Origin: Galaxea fascicularis | Lineage: Eukaryota; Cnidaria; Anthozoa; Scleractinia; Euphylliidae | DNA length: 64,000 bases | Assembly: GCA_948470475.1 (NCBI GenBank) | Contig: OX419343.1 | Location: forward strand, 1,786,203 to 1,850,202 | Direction of reading: 5' to 3' | Shown: positions 1-13,800 of the stretch, piece by piece | How positions within the stretch are numbered: position 1 is the first letter of the stretch | Layout of the letters: every line of letters starts with the position of its first letter | Position numbers and translations under genes: made by a program | Notes under the pieces: model-generated | What the model was told of the DNA's origin: nothing | What the model saw: the letters and a program-made list of their open reading frames with translations, nothing else | The model's database searches: none

Positions 1-517
1 TCCAAAGACTGCACTGACCGTGATACACACATTGACACCGTTAATCAACATTAATGATTATCCTGAAATACCTAGCCTGCTCTAGAGCACTACAGGCAGG
101 CGTAGTTATATTCATGTAAATACAAACAAAGGTCTCTCACCCTCACCCTGCACTTGACAGTGACATGCCTGTACATTTGGGTGAGGTACAGCAAATACCA
201 AGTTGGAAGAGAGATCAGAATGTTCAAGAAACTAATTCCAAGTAATATCATCCAAACATATCTGCCTCTGACAACAGTTCTGTAATTATATTTCTGTTAA
301 CACTCCAACTTCCTTAAACTCAAGACCACCATTGCGAGTTTTATTAAAAGGTACATTCCTGTATTGTGTGGTTCCAGGAAATAGCCACGACTCCTCCACC
401 CCAACCCATGGGTTTTTTTGGTTTCTACCCCCCACAGCTCCAGAAATAACTGTTTAACTCCATACTTTTAAAAAATGTTTGCTTTTTCCATTTCCCTCCC
501 CTGTGGAATTTCCATTG

Positions 518-1172
518 AAGAAGAAAAGAAGAAGAAGAAGAAAGACTGGTTTATTATGAAATCACATCGCAGTAAAATACTGAATTGCGTAATTATTTAC
601 AAGCTACAAACTATACAAATATAAATATAATGGCTTAAAGTTCTATTAAAAAGTTCTCAATCATCTCAAACTTGAGTTGGTTTCAGCCACACACTTCACG
701 AAAAACAAATTAGCAAAACGCTTTGTCTTGGTTGCCGGTACATTATACGTTCTTTGGCACCTAAAATTATAATGAGGGCTGTAGGCTTCTGGAATTAGGT
801 GATATAATTTACTGTTCTGATTCTCGCTGATTGGTCTAAATAATGACTTTGTAATGTCTTCGTGGTGTTCTCTGATAGAGGTCAAGCAAGAGCGCTCTAA
901 GGCTTCCCTGTACGGCATTCTAGGAAAAATACACGCCAGAGCTCTTTTCTGAACACTTCCTAACTCCGACTGTAAATACTGAGGTAGAGAATAATAAAAA
1001 ACTGGACAAGCGTAGTCAAGGGAAGATCTAATACATGCGCAGTAGTAAGCGACAAGATCCTCGGCTGGAACGCGCGCCCGTTTAAGTTCCACGAGGAAAT
1101 AAATTTTCCTAGCTGCCTTCTTAATTAAACTATCAACGTGATCGTTCCATGTTAGTGTGTTGTTAATTGACC
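518..1172 (-). mobile_element. 5'-truncated LINE: C-terminal end of the reverse transcriptase ORF
   Basis: The minus strand reads about 170 residues from 1170 to the stop at 661. They match the region just after the polymerase core of CR1/Jockey-like LINE ORF2 proteins: LTWNDHVDSLIKKA, then a CIRSSLDYACPVFYY stretch, then QKRALACIFP, then a basic tail. The catalytic YxDD part is missing, so it is a 5'-truncated copy. The upstream boundary is a C-rich run near 1188-1198. A (GAA)n run at 518-545 lies beyond the 3' end and may be the tail. It cannot mobilise itself. The family assignment comes from motif memory, not a search. Confidence 0.8.
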
Positions 1173-1858
1173 TCCTGAAGGGTAGGGGGGGGGGGGACAC
1201 ATCAGAGTTAAACCATTACCAGCAGAGACCTCTTACAAGGGGACATTAAACCATTATTTCAGTGTTACTCTACATTAATTTGCAACCTCTGATACGGGGC
1301 AACCTCTCATAACCATTGGTAAACATTTTGAAGCTACAAGATTGGGCCAAAATAACCTGTCTTCAGAAAGCAACCAGTAAAGTCAACATCAAACACCAGT
1401 TTCAGTACATTTTTATACATGGCTGTTGGATTGTTTCTTCATTTGCCAACACCATCAGGGTTGTCACATATTTTTGAAGTAAGCAGCTATGTGCAAAAAG
1501 TAGCTGGGCAATCTAGCTATTCTGGTATAGTCGATATGATGTTTTTCTTCCAAAGTAATCCGTGAATCCATGCAGAATTTCCAGGGAAATCTTCATCCCC
1601 CAGCCCCTGAGCATACAGTTTCTCAAATATTCCTCTAGCCAGAATTTGTTATAATAAGCACTTTTGTTTTGCTTTTAGTCTAACTGAAGGCAACTGACAC
1701 ATGCCACCACTTAATACTGACATTACTTTAATTAATCACTTGTAAGGGGATGCTTCCTGTAAGTGGGTACTACCAGATTCCTTGTAGGGTGTCTGTCTGG
1801 TTTGTCTTTATCTTAAAATAATTATTTTTGCTTGACATTTGTTTTTTTTTCTTTGCAG

Positions 1859-4800
1859 AACGAAATTAGAAGGATTGAAAATCTTGAAGTGCTTCCCAAA
1901 CTGAAGTAAGTAGTGATTCTTTATCTTCATTAAACCTTGGCAGCATGCTAGGAAAACCTTTGCAGTCTAAGTAAAAGAAAATAAACATTCTGATTGTCAT
2001 TATTAAACAGATTTCTGACATTGGCTGATAACAAAATAACAAAAGTGGAAAACCTCAGGATGCTCAGCAAGTTACACTTTTTGGATCTGTCAAACAACCA
2101 GATCAGTCATTTGGATGCAGGTTTGAAACTCCTTGTAATCATAAAGAACTCATGACAAATTTATTTTGTTAATACTTTTGATTATACATGATCTGTCTAA
2201 CTGTTCAAGCCATGTTGGATACGGGTGTCAGTAACATCACGTGGCAGTTTGAAGAGAGAGTCTATATGCCTTTGATGACTGCTCATAAACTTGGCAATTT
2301 CCCAAACGCTGTCTATTGCCCATTTCACCCAGTGTGTGCATGTGCCCAAACAATCAATCAATCAACCAACCAACCAACCAATTAACCAATCAACCAGGCC
2401 AATCAATCAATCAATCAATCAGTCAATCACAGTGACACCCACAAGAGAGGAAATTGAGGAGAACTTTAGCCCCTCACTCTCTCTCTTTGAGTCTAATTAA
2501 TGACTAGTCTAATTAGCAACCGTCTTCATTCAATAACCATTATCTTTCAAACTTGTTGTCTTTTTTTTTTTGGTCTAACACTGTATCTCCAATCTCACAT
2601 TCAGCGTTACCATCTGCACTGAGTTAGAATTATTGTGAAATATTGTTGTTTCCTTTTCATGGTCCAACACTGCATTTTGAACCTTGTATATATTTTAGCA
2701 ACCATCTAATGCCCAAGTAACCACATTTTCAAATCCCAAGGCTGGTCACCTACAAGAGTCACTGAAGTATCTCAACTCATTAGCTTGATATTGTAACAGC
2801 ATATATTCATGATTGCCCTGTTTTGTTTCTAACAGAAGAGTTGCCACCAAGTTTGCTTCTTTTACATTTAAATGGAAATCCCTGCACTCAACAAACTTTA
2901 GCAAACTACAGGTGAGCTTGAAGACAGTGATCCAGATAACTTTTAGAGTTAAGGGGTTGTAGAAGATTTTTCAGAGGTCAGTACACAAGGGTCTTCTAAA
3001 TTTTCTTACTCAGTGTGTTGGGTCAGCAAGCCAGCTGCCTTCTATGGTTTTTGACTCACAACATCAGCCTTGGGGCCAAGCTGTGAATGCACATCTGAAC
3101 AAGGTTGTCACTTTACAAAAGCAGCTTTTTCTTTTAATTCAGATTATAAATCTCTCAGTGCTCTTGTTTTTACTAGTTCTGGAATTCTGCCAATAAATTG
3201 TTTTACTTAAACTCAGGGTTCACACATGCCTTGAAAGTCCTTGAAAGTCAAAATAAAAATTCAAAGCCTTAAAAGTCCATGAAAATTGCAGTCGATGCTG
3301 CCAGGAGAGTCCTTGAAATTTGTTGCCAATTTTATCCAACACAGCTTCACAAGTGTCTGAGATGAAAATCGGTGCACTCTACTTTGAGGAACTGATGTGG
3401 CATTATATTGGCTTGATTTTGCCCCTTTTGGAGTCCTTGAAAAATGGAAAAATGTGTCCTTGAAAGGCCTTGAAAAGTCCTTGAATCTTTTGATGAAAAA
3501 AAAGTGTATGAACCCTGTTAACTCTTCTGGTACAAGACACTGTAAATCATCATGCCCCACCCAATATTTCTGAACATTTTACTTACTCCAAACAGATTCA
3601 TTCCTACTCCACTTGTTTCTCAGTTGCAAGAAACTTCAACAGTTACTTTCCTTCTCAACAGTGAGAAAATATGGAATGGTATGCTCTAGAACTTCGTAAG
3701 CTACGGGAAGCACCCTTAAAACACAAGTTGAGTCACTTGCTTCAGAATAATTTTAAAACAGAGCAGATGAATGTTGACATGTGCTATAACAATCTTGTTA
3801 AGCATGCTCTCTCTCTCAGGCGAAATGTATATATCATTGTATATGTGTAAATGCTTTTGTTGTTGTGATTTCTTGTAAGCCTATTATATTATAGTCTTAG
3901 TTTACGTAGCCTGCCTAGAATAGCCAAGCTAAGTGCTGGCAGCAAATACCTTTGTTATTATAAAAAAAACCAATGCTGTTGTTGCCATGGTTACATGTAT
4001 CGATAATATATTCTATATGTGTATTTTTATATAAAGGTTGGGATAGGCAGATGGCTCCCCACCACTTTGCATATTTTTTTTGCCAATTTGAGTCTGGTCA
4101 ATTATTTTTGGAACACCTAACATTTGTAGACAATTTTTTGGAAACACTGAAGAGTTTGGAGTGAGAGATGCAAGTTCTTACTCGTGCTGTGATTCCCCCC
4201 TGAGCTTTCGTAATATGGGTGGTTAGAGTTTTGCTCAGCCTCAACTCAACCCTAAGAACCTTGCACAGGCCACAAGACCAAGAGCTGTGTTACCCTCCCT
4301 GTTCTGGTCTGAGATTTTAACATGCGACCTTTTGCTCATCAATCCATCACAATCATTTAGGCCTGCTTTTTTAGAAGACTTTTCCTGGTTAACCAAACAC
4401 CTCTGGCAGTAAAGACAATGAAATCACAAGTGCTATAAGGCCATTTTCACTTGAAGGCCAGTGTTACAGCATTGGCATGGATAGAAGTCAGTGGATTTAG
4501 ATTTGTCCCAGGTATTGCTTGAAAGTGCATGATGAATGTTAAGAAAAATGCTTTACGTTCATCTTGGCTTAGGAATGTTCTTGCATCTGGTCTGATCATT
4601 ACTCATCACAATATCAATGACATAACTATGCAGTAGGTTTTTTCTCTGTATTTTTCTGTGGCTTTGTTAGCACCCCTCTTTCACTTTTAAGCTATGTAAT
4701 ATCCATTCACATTTCTCTCAAGTCTCACTTTTTTCTTGCATATTCTTTATCAAGATAAACACAAAAATGTTTATTTATCACTTCCTAAAAACTGTTTATT

Positions 4801-7800
4801 CTTCAAAGTAACAGTACATTGAATGTACCAGTACCATTAATTTTCAGTATTCTACATCAAAGTAATTATTATAATACACATATTACAATTAAATCAATTT
4901 TTTTTTTCATTTGATTTTTATTCAGTGAATCAGATTATATGGATAAAAACAGGCAAACTAGAATTCCTAAAAATTGGCAAAGTTTTTAAGTTTGCAAGAC
5001 ATGTTTCGATCAACCATCAATCATCATCTGTTGCAATTTGAAGTAAATTACATTTTTCAAAGCCTTTGCTGTTATTGATATATGCTATATTAAGTTCAAT
5101 GAACTTTGTTAATTATTTTGGGTTTTTGCAGGCAATTTGCCATATCTGTTGTTGGCAAGCTTTTCTGTCATTAGTCTACTATTACTACTATTACTATTAC
5201 TATTACTAATCCACTAATAAATACAATATTGTATTTATTCTAACTTATTTGCACAGGTCGCAACATAACATTACATTGGTTATTAAATTTTTGTGCCTCA
5301 CATAACGCCTGCTTTCCATGATATGTCATCCTGTTATCAGAGAGGTCCAACTGAGTGATTTGACGATTTATATGTTTTAGTGCATGACACAGGTGTGATA
5401 CACCTTTATCTGTTATACAGTTTTTAGAAAGGTTCAACTGAGTGATTTGACAATTTACATGTTTTAGTGCATCACACAGGTGTGATACACCTTGATCTCT
5501 TATAATGTTATAAGAAAGGTTCAACTGAGTGATTTGACAATTTACATGTTTTAGTGCATCACACAGGTGTGATACACCTTGATCTGTTATACTGTTGAAA
5601 GAAAGGTTCAACTGAGTGATTTGACAATTTACATGTTTTAGTGCATCACACAGGTGTGATACACCTTGATCTGTTATCCAGTTCCGAGAAAGGTTCAACT
5701 GAGTGATTTGACAATTTACATGTTTTAGTGCATCACACAAGTGTGATACACCTTGATCTGTTACACTGGTCCGAGAAAGGTTCAAGTGAGTGATTTTACA
5801 ATTTACATGTTTTAGTGCATCACACAGGTGTGATACACCTTGATCTGTTATACTGTTGAAAGAAAGGTTCAACTGAGTGATTTGACGATTTACATGTTTT
5901 AGTGCATCACACAGGTGTGATACACCTTGATCTGTTATCCAGTTCCGAGAAAGGTTCAACTGAGTGATTTGACAATTTACATGTTTTAGTGCATCACACA
6001 GGTGTGATACACCTTGATCTCTTATAATGTTATAAGAAAGGTTCAAGTGAGTGATTTGACAATTTACATGTTTTAGTGCATCACACAGGTGTGATACACC
6101 TTGATCTGTTATACTGTTAAAAGAAAGGTCCAACTGAGTGATTTGACAATTTACATGTTTTAGTGCATCACACAGGTGTGATACACCTTCATCTTTTATA
6201 CTGTTCTCAGTAAGGTTCATCTTGGTTGGTTTTGTGAGATACTTTACAAAATATGTGATTGCTGTGCAATCAACAGATGTGACCTGACAAGCACTTAAAT
6301 CTATATCATTAAATTCATGATTGTTCCTTTCCAGTTCAGAAGCTGCTTTGTTTACAGTTTCCTCGTCATTGTGCTCATGTAAACAGTTTAACATCAGCAG
6401 AGTCTGAGTCGTCTGTTCTGTTGATGGAAAGTGTTCCTTCATTGTGTCAAGAAGAAGGCTGACAAAGGTGTCAATGGCTTCATGTTTCTTACCATGGAGT
6501 AAACCAGCTACAAACTGAATAACCAAATGCCACTTTGGATCTGAAGAATTTGAGGAGATAAAATTGCTGAGGTCAGTGGGTGGCATCTTTGTAATTTCCT
6601 GAGCAGCAAGTAACTCTTGCAGAGTCAGATGAAGGAAGCAGAAATGGGACTCAAACTTCAAAGGTCCAGCTTCAACATCTGGTAAACGGTGAAGCAAACC
6701 ACAGTTTTCCATCCCCTGAACTTCTTTTGATCCAAACACCAGCTGTCTTGACTCTATTCCTTTTTTGGCCAGTGACCTCACTTGGTTCAAAGCCTTTTCA
6801 ACCGAGTCAGGGAAGCCATCTTTTCCCACGAGGTAATCTTTAGTCAATGGTCTTCCTTTAAATGCTGGGTGATGTTTAAAAATGAATAGTCTCAAAACGC
6901 CTGTAAAAATCTCTGTTAATGTTTTTGGTAATGTTCTTGCTGAATTGTGATCTTCGAGTGGAATCCACTTTTCCAGAAGAGAGCAAATGATGAAGCAGTT
7001 CACTGGTATATAGCACAATGACAGTAATTCTGCATTGCTGCTGATGTGCACCCATATCTTGCTCATCATCTCTGTGTTGTGTGCACAATGTTTTTGTACA
7101 TATTCCTGAACTTTCTCTGGTGTAAACCCCATTATCTCCACTAACCTGTTAAAGGTCAGACTTTCAACACTGTGCACAACGTTGGTTCTGCAGGTTGTTA
7201 GAATTCTGGCTCCAGGAAGCAGTTTACCTTTCACTAATTTGACATACAACGCAGCAAACGTCATCTTCTCTGTTGGACCCTCTCCATGCACTACCTCCTC
7301 ATCCTCCAAACAGGTTTCGTGGTGTTTAAATTCATCCAAGCCATCAAATATGAGAACAACTTTCTCTGGGTTATCTAAAATGTACTGAAACATGTCATTA
7401 TCACGACTCAGTAGCTCCTTAAGGGAAATCTTGTTCTCACTCGGTGTCTCAGAGTTGAAATGCCTGAATTGGAACAAGAAGATGTGTTTGTCACACAAGA
7501 TTTTATCGTTGCTCCAGTCACGCAGGAGTTTCTTACTAAGTACAGACTTTCCGATCCCTGGGCGACCAACAATAAGAATTTTTTGAGGATCTTGCGTATC
7601 TTCATTGGGAAGAAACAATTCTTCAAGATTCTTTATAGCAATGGATCCATGTTGAGGCCGCAAATAAACGTCATGGATTTCGTGTCTCTGTAACGAGTAA
7701 TCGAAAGTGTGGTTTGTTCTTCCAGTACAGATAACAAGGTCAACAAAAATGTCGTCCAATGCTTTCTTGTCTTTGCTGTCGCTGAAGGAAGCAATTAATG

Positions 7801-10800
7801 GTTCCAGATACTCCGTTTCTTCCTGAAATCGCCTTTTTAAGCGGAAAATCGAGTTGCGAAGGGTGACTGGAGTTCTGCTCTTCTTGAAAAAGTGCTTCAG
7901 ACAAAACTCGGAGTCAAAAGTAAATGCAGTATTACTTCGTCCTCGAACAAGTAGATAACACGTTTCTCCAAACACAAGAACTGCAAATAGAGCGTTGACA
8001 ATCCAAATTCCTTTTGCCCATAAAGCAAAGTCAGATCCAACAGAATTGTCACAGTTGACAGCGGATGAATCAGCTTTCGTTTGGCTGAAATGTGTGGAAG
8101 TTCCTGTTGATTTTACTGTAGCTGATACATCACAAAGACGACAAACGAATTCTGTTGGATAAGCAGCAACATAAAATACGAAGTTCTGCAACACTATGAA
8201 CAAAATCCCCAGTACGAGTCGTAGAAGCAAATGTACAAAGTAAGAACGGAACACTTTCCGAGTAGTGACTCTTGGTCTGGGACGAGGGTTTTCAGCGTCG
8301 GGCTTCATGGCGATTTCTATCTCATCAACTCGGGATTTCACGAAGCACCAAGAGTAAGCGATGGATACAACCACCAGAGGAAGGAAAGACAACAGGACAA
8401 AGCCATAGAGTGGAAAAGGAGAGTTGAACTGGTCATCATATTCTCGCAGACAGTTGTCGCGGCAGTTCGAGACGTTGCAACTAAACAATCTCCGCTCGCT
8501 TGTTCTCAGCTGGCCTGTAAATGCTGCAAATATTACCAATGCTGGGATGTGGAGGATGATTACAACATAGCCAAACGAACTGAAGTACTTTGAAAGCAAA
8601 TACTCCTTTAAAGTTTCCATTATAGCGCGGAGATTGTGAGGCTAGGCAGCGAGCTTGTGGCTGACAGGCTGCGGGCGGAAATTAGGTGTGGCGTTCGAGA
8701 ACTTTCGATCTATGAAGTCGCGATAAATCACGTGAAAAGACCGCCCGGGGTGAGAAGACGAATATACCAGACAATACGAAAGATCGTTTGTGCATTTCTG
8801 ATGACAGCTTGTGTTGCAGCGGTTTGAACGCTACTAAAGCAGGAGTGAAAAGAAAAAAGAAAGCTTGAAAAAATTTGGCTTGTGCGGTATAGAGGGATTC
8901 GGCTAACGTGTTTATATCCTTGTTGCCACCCAATTCAGATCATGTGATGATTCATTTGGGGGGTTACAATTGTTCTGTTTGTTCATACTTCCATGCGATC
9001 AGTTGTGTGTGACAAATTGCACAATGGTTACCTCCCAAATGAATCATCACGTGATCTGAATTGGGTGGCAACAAGGATGTAAACACGTTAGCCGGCCGAA
9101 TACGTCTATTCTTAGGTAACGGCAATCGAATAAGTCAAGTCACACCTTTGGCCGAATTTATACCAGAATCTGGGGCGAACTTCGTCTGACAATTCGTCTC
9201 TAGTATATATACTTGACGAATGATTCGTCTCGACGTGTGATCCGTTTTCATTCTTTAACTTTTAGCTTAAATGATAATTTTCCGTGTATTATTGCTTTAA
9301 GTCTTACATTACATCACATTGAGTTCTTTAACGTTAGACGATCGTTTATTCCTGTTAAACCATCTTAATGAAGCTTGAACTGCCATGCAGCATCCACCCA
9401 CGAGGCGCGAGGCGGGAAAAAGAAGAGGGGGGCGGTAAAATTAAGTGAGGCTAAATTTAATCATCGCCAAATTAATGTGGCTCCCTTCAAGAGCTTTATG
9501 CAGTTACTGGTGTTCACGAACGTCGGAGACGGCGTCAGAGTCAAAATCAAAAGCGTACAGCGAAGTGATTTAAAATCAAACTGACGGAGTCGGAAGCAGA
9601 ATACTTATTCCGCTTCAGTATAGCTCCGTCGCTTATGATCAAGTGAAAACTAGATTGTCGGAGTCGCAAGCACTATTTTGGTATCAAACTGTCGCCGGCG
9701 TCACAAGTGCAAGTGGAACAAAATGGAAACCCTCTGGGGGTTTTTTCCGATTCCGGTTTGTGTAACAGGGACTGTAGAAACCAATCCCCTCGCCTAGCCC
9801 CAGTCCGTGCGGCTGCCTATAAATAGTACCACCTTCGCGCGGGTTATGCTAATCGCCATTTCACTCGAGCTCGTAAGGTTAAGTTATAACTACGTTACGT
9901 TCTTTACTTCGTTCCTTCGATTGCTTTATTCTCAAATCGTCAGGTAATGTCTTTTTCCTCTTCGTTTATCTCGCATTTCCTATGTTATCTGTATTTCCTA
10001 TGTTATTTCAATTGCTGTAATTAGTTGTCCTGCTCTTAATCTGTTATGTATGTTTCTTTATTCTAGAAACCACTGGCAACATGATGTTAACAGGTTAAGA
10101 GTTTAAGTCTCTCTTCAAGTATTAAATTTACTGGTGCGTTGGTTACAGGGACTAAAACTGCTAGTTGACCTGGTTGCTGAGCTAATAAACCTGAGAAACC
10201 GGGTTCAAATATTCCCATCACCCCACCCCTGTTAAGACTAAATTGTGCTTCCATCGGCATTTTTTAGCTGCACACCTTTACCCTTTTTGTGTATTTGTGA
10301 ATGCGTTTGGTTGAGGTGTTTGCTTCACATGTTTAGCTTAAGCGAATGATACACGGTTCAACATTTGTTGAGCAACTTGTTGAACGGAATAGAGCCAAGC
10401 TCTATTTTTGTTCAACAACTTTCAACATGTTGAACGGCATATCAGTTCAACGATCAACATCACATGATACACTATTCGACATTTGTTGAACAGCAGCTTC
10501 AGCATTTGTTGTTCAACAAATGTTGAACCGTGTATCATTCGCTTTAGAAAGTATTGACCACGAATCCCAGGTGAATAAAATTGCTTTACCTCGCTTTCCC
10601 CCAGTTCTTCCTATAATCTTTCAGAATTATTTTGTTTAATCTGCAGGAAAAAGTTGCTCTTGGCTCTGCCGGCATTGCAACAACTGGATGGTGAAGACAT
10701 AACCAAAGAGCAAAGACTTGAGGCTGGGTGTCCTGTGTAAGTAGTTGCAACTTATTTGGTCTGTCATTTGACAACATTTTCATTGTTATTTTTGTAAGGA

Positions 10801-13800
10801 TAAGTGTGGCATTCTTGATGAATTCTCAGATTATCGACGAAGCTATTATTTAAAATAGACCATAATATTAGCTCCTCAAAGGATGCAACGGTACAATGTT
10901 TGGTGTACAACATAATGGAGACAATTCACAGTGATGCCTACTGTACCATAGTCTCAATACGTGAATAGGATTGTTTCAGCCGTCGTTAGTTTTTCTGTAT
11001 ACAGTGTACAGTAACCGCCTCCCAGTTTGCTCATGATCAGTTGGTAGAGCACCGGACTGCTGAGTGGAGGGTCGCGGGCTCGTAAAGTCATGCTGTCTGG
11101 TTCGCCTGTGTGCTCAACATCAGTGTCAATTCAAATGATCAGGCCATTGGTATCAGACTGTAATGTTGTGCCATTGAATAGGTGCCTTCTTTAATTCCAC
11201 ACGTAAAACTTGTTATGGACGTCAAAGAACTCAAACATGAAACGAAAAGAGTACTGGTCTGACGTAAGTCACATCTATAACATGGGTGGAAGCTGTGCTA
11301 CCCTGGTGGAAAACTCGTAACGGGGTTTGTGCACCCTTCCGTGGCGCACAGGGGGACTGATGAATTTACACCAACCTTCTTCGGGAGATGAAGAGGAATA
11401 ATGGGATTCGAATAACGGGGAGTTAGCACTGGGCTTTTTGTGAATAACGAAATGTGCACCAGAATAATTGACATTTTCTCACAAGGAATAATGGAATAAT
11501 TAACACTCTGTTGTTCGTCTTCATTCCCCGGCTTTGTGCCCTGCGGATAGGACTGCACCTCTTTGAAACCTCTAATTTCATTCGATCTTTGTAGGGTGCA
11601 GCTCTATTGTTTTAGGGCTAGGTCCATTGTTTGGATTGTTTGTCTATTGTTTTTTCAACCAATCTTGTGAGGTTTTGCAAATGGTGCAGGGCTGCCGGCT
11701 TTGTAGTTGAAACTGTTTGTTGTTGTGGTAGTTCTAGTCTCCTTCGCAGCCGTTATTAGGGTCGTCACGTAACGTTCCTCCCCACTAACGGCTGCTCACT
11801 CAAGCTCTGCATTCCTTTCCTCAAACTGACCAATAAGGAGCAGGCTTCCATTTCCTGGAAACCTGCACCTTGTTGTGTTTTTGGCGGCAAATGTAACGAG
11901 AAATATGATTGGTGCAGCTGCTAACAGATACATACAGGTTATTGGTTCTCAGTAACAAAGCGAAAGGAATGCAGAGCTCGAGTGAGCAGCTGTTAGTGGG
12001 AAGGAGCGTTGCGTGACGACCCTAATAACGGCTGCGAAGGAGACTATGGTAGTTCAGGTTTTCTTGCGAATCGTAAGCGATAATTGAGTCGAATTCCATG
12101 ATTTTATGTTTAACTTGACAGTGAGTCGGACGAAGAAAGTGACGAGGAAGATGAAGAAGAAAATAACTCAACTGAAGTAAAAGATGGTGAAAATAAACAA
12201 GGTAAATAAAACGATTACAATCATTGTTATATACCTAGACTTTCACTGAACAAAACGAGCACTGTGACTGGTTCATTCTTGGTCACATGCCGCTGATCAA
12301 ATTCAATTGTATCCCGACCGGGATATAATTGCGCAGTTGTTGTCCGCGCGCTGAATACAACAGCACGTGATCAGTGCATGACTAAATTAAAAATGGCGTG
12401 ATCTTCAGTACGTGCTCACGTCAGGTGCTCACGGATTGAGGATTGTGAAGTTCTGCCGTCTTTGTTTGTTTTTGCTATTTGATTGTTTAAGGAAAAGTCT
12501 AAATATATAAGAAAACACTTAATGTATGTTCCTTCGGGAAACTAGTTTAATTACTAACTTTTTCCCTCGGAACCATACATATTATACATATTATATCAGG
12601 CTGTATGCTGTATAGCCTCCCACGCGGTCGTGTTTAGGGTAATCGTATTTCACCTCCTCCACACAAACGTCTGCTGACCCTTTCCCATTGACATGCGAGG
12701 CGCTCCAACCACATGCGAGACGTCCTAGCCAATCATGAGGTAGGGAGCAGGTGATATACGACTCCCCTAAAAACGACAGCGTGGGAGACTATATGCTATG
12801 CAACTCTGGTCTGCTGGTGTTTGCTGTCCCTGCAGGTTTTAATGAGTAAGAAATTTAGTAATTGTTTTAAGCTTATTTACACACTAAGATAAAAATCATC
12901 GTTACTATTGTGTTGGAGTAGAATTCCAAACTAAAATCTGAGAAATTCAGTGTATACCAGTTCTCCCAGATTATCCGGGAATCTCTCGGTCTCCCGTACG
13001 GGCGACCAAATCTTCCGGATAACAGTGTATTGGATCAGTTCTCCACAAAATCTAAGTTTTAACTACATGTTTTCCAAAACTCCAAACCATCCGGCCTCTT
13101 ATGCTTACGGGCGACCAAATCTTCCGGATAACAGTGTATTGGATCAGTTCTCCACAAAATCTAAGTTTTGAACCACATATTTTCCAAAACTCCAAACCAT
13201 CCGGCCTCTTATGCTTACATATGACGGTTCTTGGCTTCATTTTAGTCATTTCCATGTTTCTGGCACGTAATGGACGTAACTGATTCGTTTCGTTTCGGCC
13301 TGACTTTACAAACGATTTTTGATCCTGTTTGTTACGACTATATAAGTGACAGTCTGATTGGATAAGCATTCAACCAATTAAAGTCCCTGACAGATAGAAG
13401 GGAAATGTCACTTAACAGGGGGTGGGGGAAGGGTCTCCATATTTGAAATCTCCAGAGATTCTAACTGTAAAAGTCACGACTGTGTTTTATAGCGATGCTA
13501 ATTCTACTTCGTTTAGGGTTTCCAATTCAAGTTACATCTTAGGTGTCAAGGCTGAGTACTGAAAACTCATCGGGGACAGTACTGTACTATGTTGAATTCT
13601 TACATCCTGATGCGATGAATTAAAGGTACCAACTGTTTTGTGAATGAGTGAAAAACAATCGACCCAGCCAAATTTGAAATTTATTTTTAGTAAAGTAGCG
13701 GACTGTTTAGTGAGTCAGATGTAATTTTTTTTCCTGAGGTGTGATCAAAAATGATAAACAGAAAAGTCTGTGAACAAAGGTTGTCCGTAAAAGGTGCTGT

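Larger units (their letters stand above)
8621..10646. other. Rest of LRRC46-like intron 3
   Basis: Upstream flank of the NLR gene and the intron remainder. Apart from the two inverted-repeat elements listed separately I see no coding signal. The stretch 9740-9920 is more C/G-rich and contains tataaata (9819-9826), but no transcript can be assigned to it. Confidence 0.4.

Noticed and set aside
1..1858. 5' exons of the LRRC46-like gene
   Set aside because: No stretch with LRR codons and matching splice sites was found; the best donor (1759) follows non-LRR sequence.
3261..3560. 99-residue minus-strand protein
   Set aside because: It lies almost entirely inside a hAT-type repeat made of 'ccttgaaaagtc' words.
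5330..6215. CRISPR-like regular repeats
   Set aside because: The 87-bp units are contiguous LRR codons in a single open frame, with no spacer and repeat structure.
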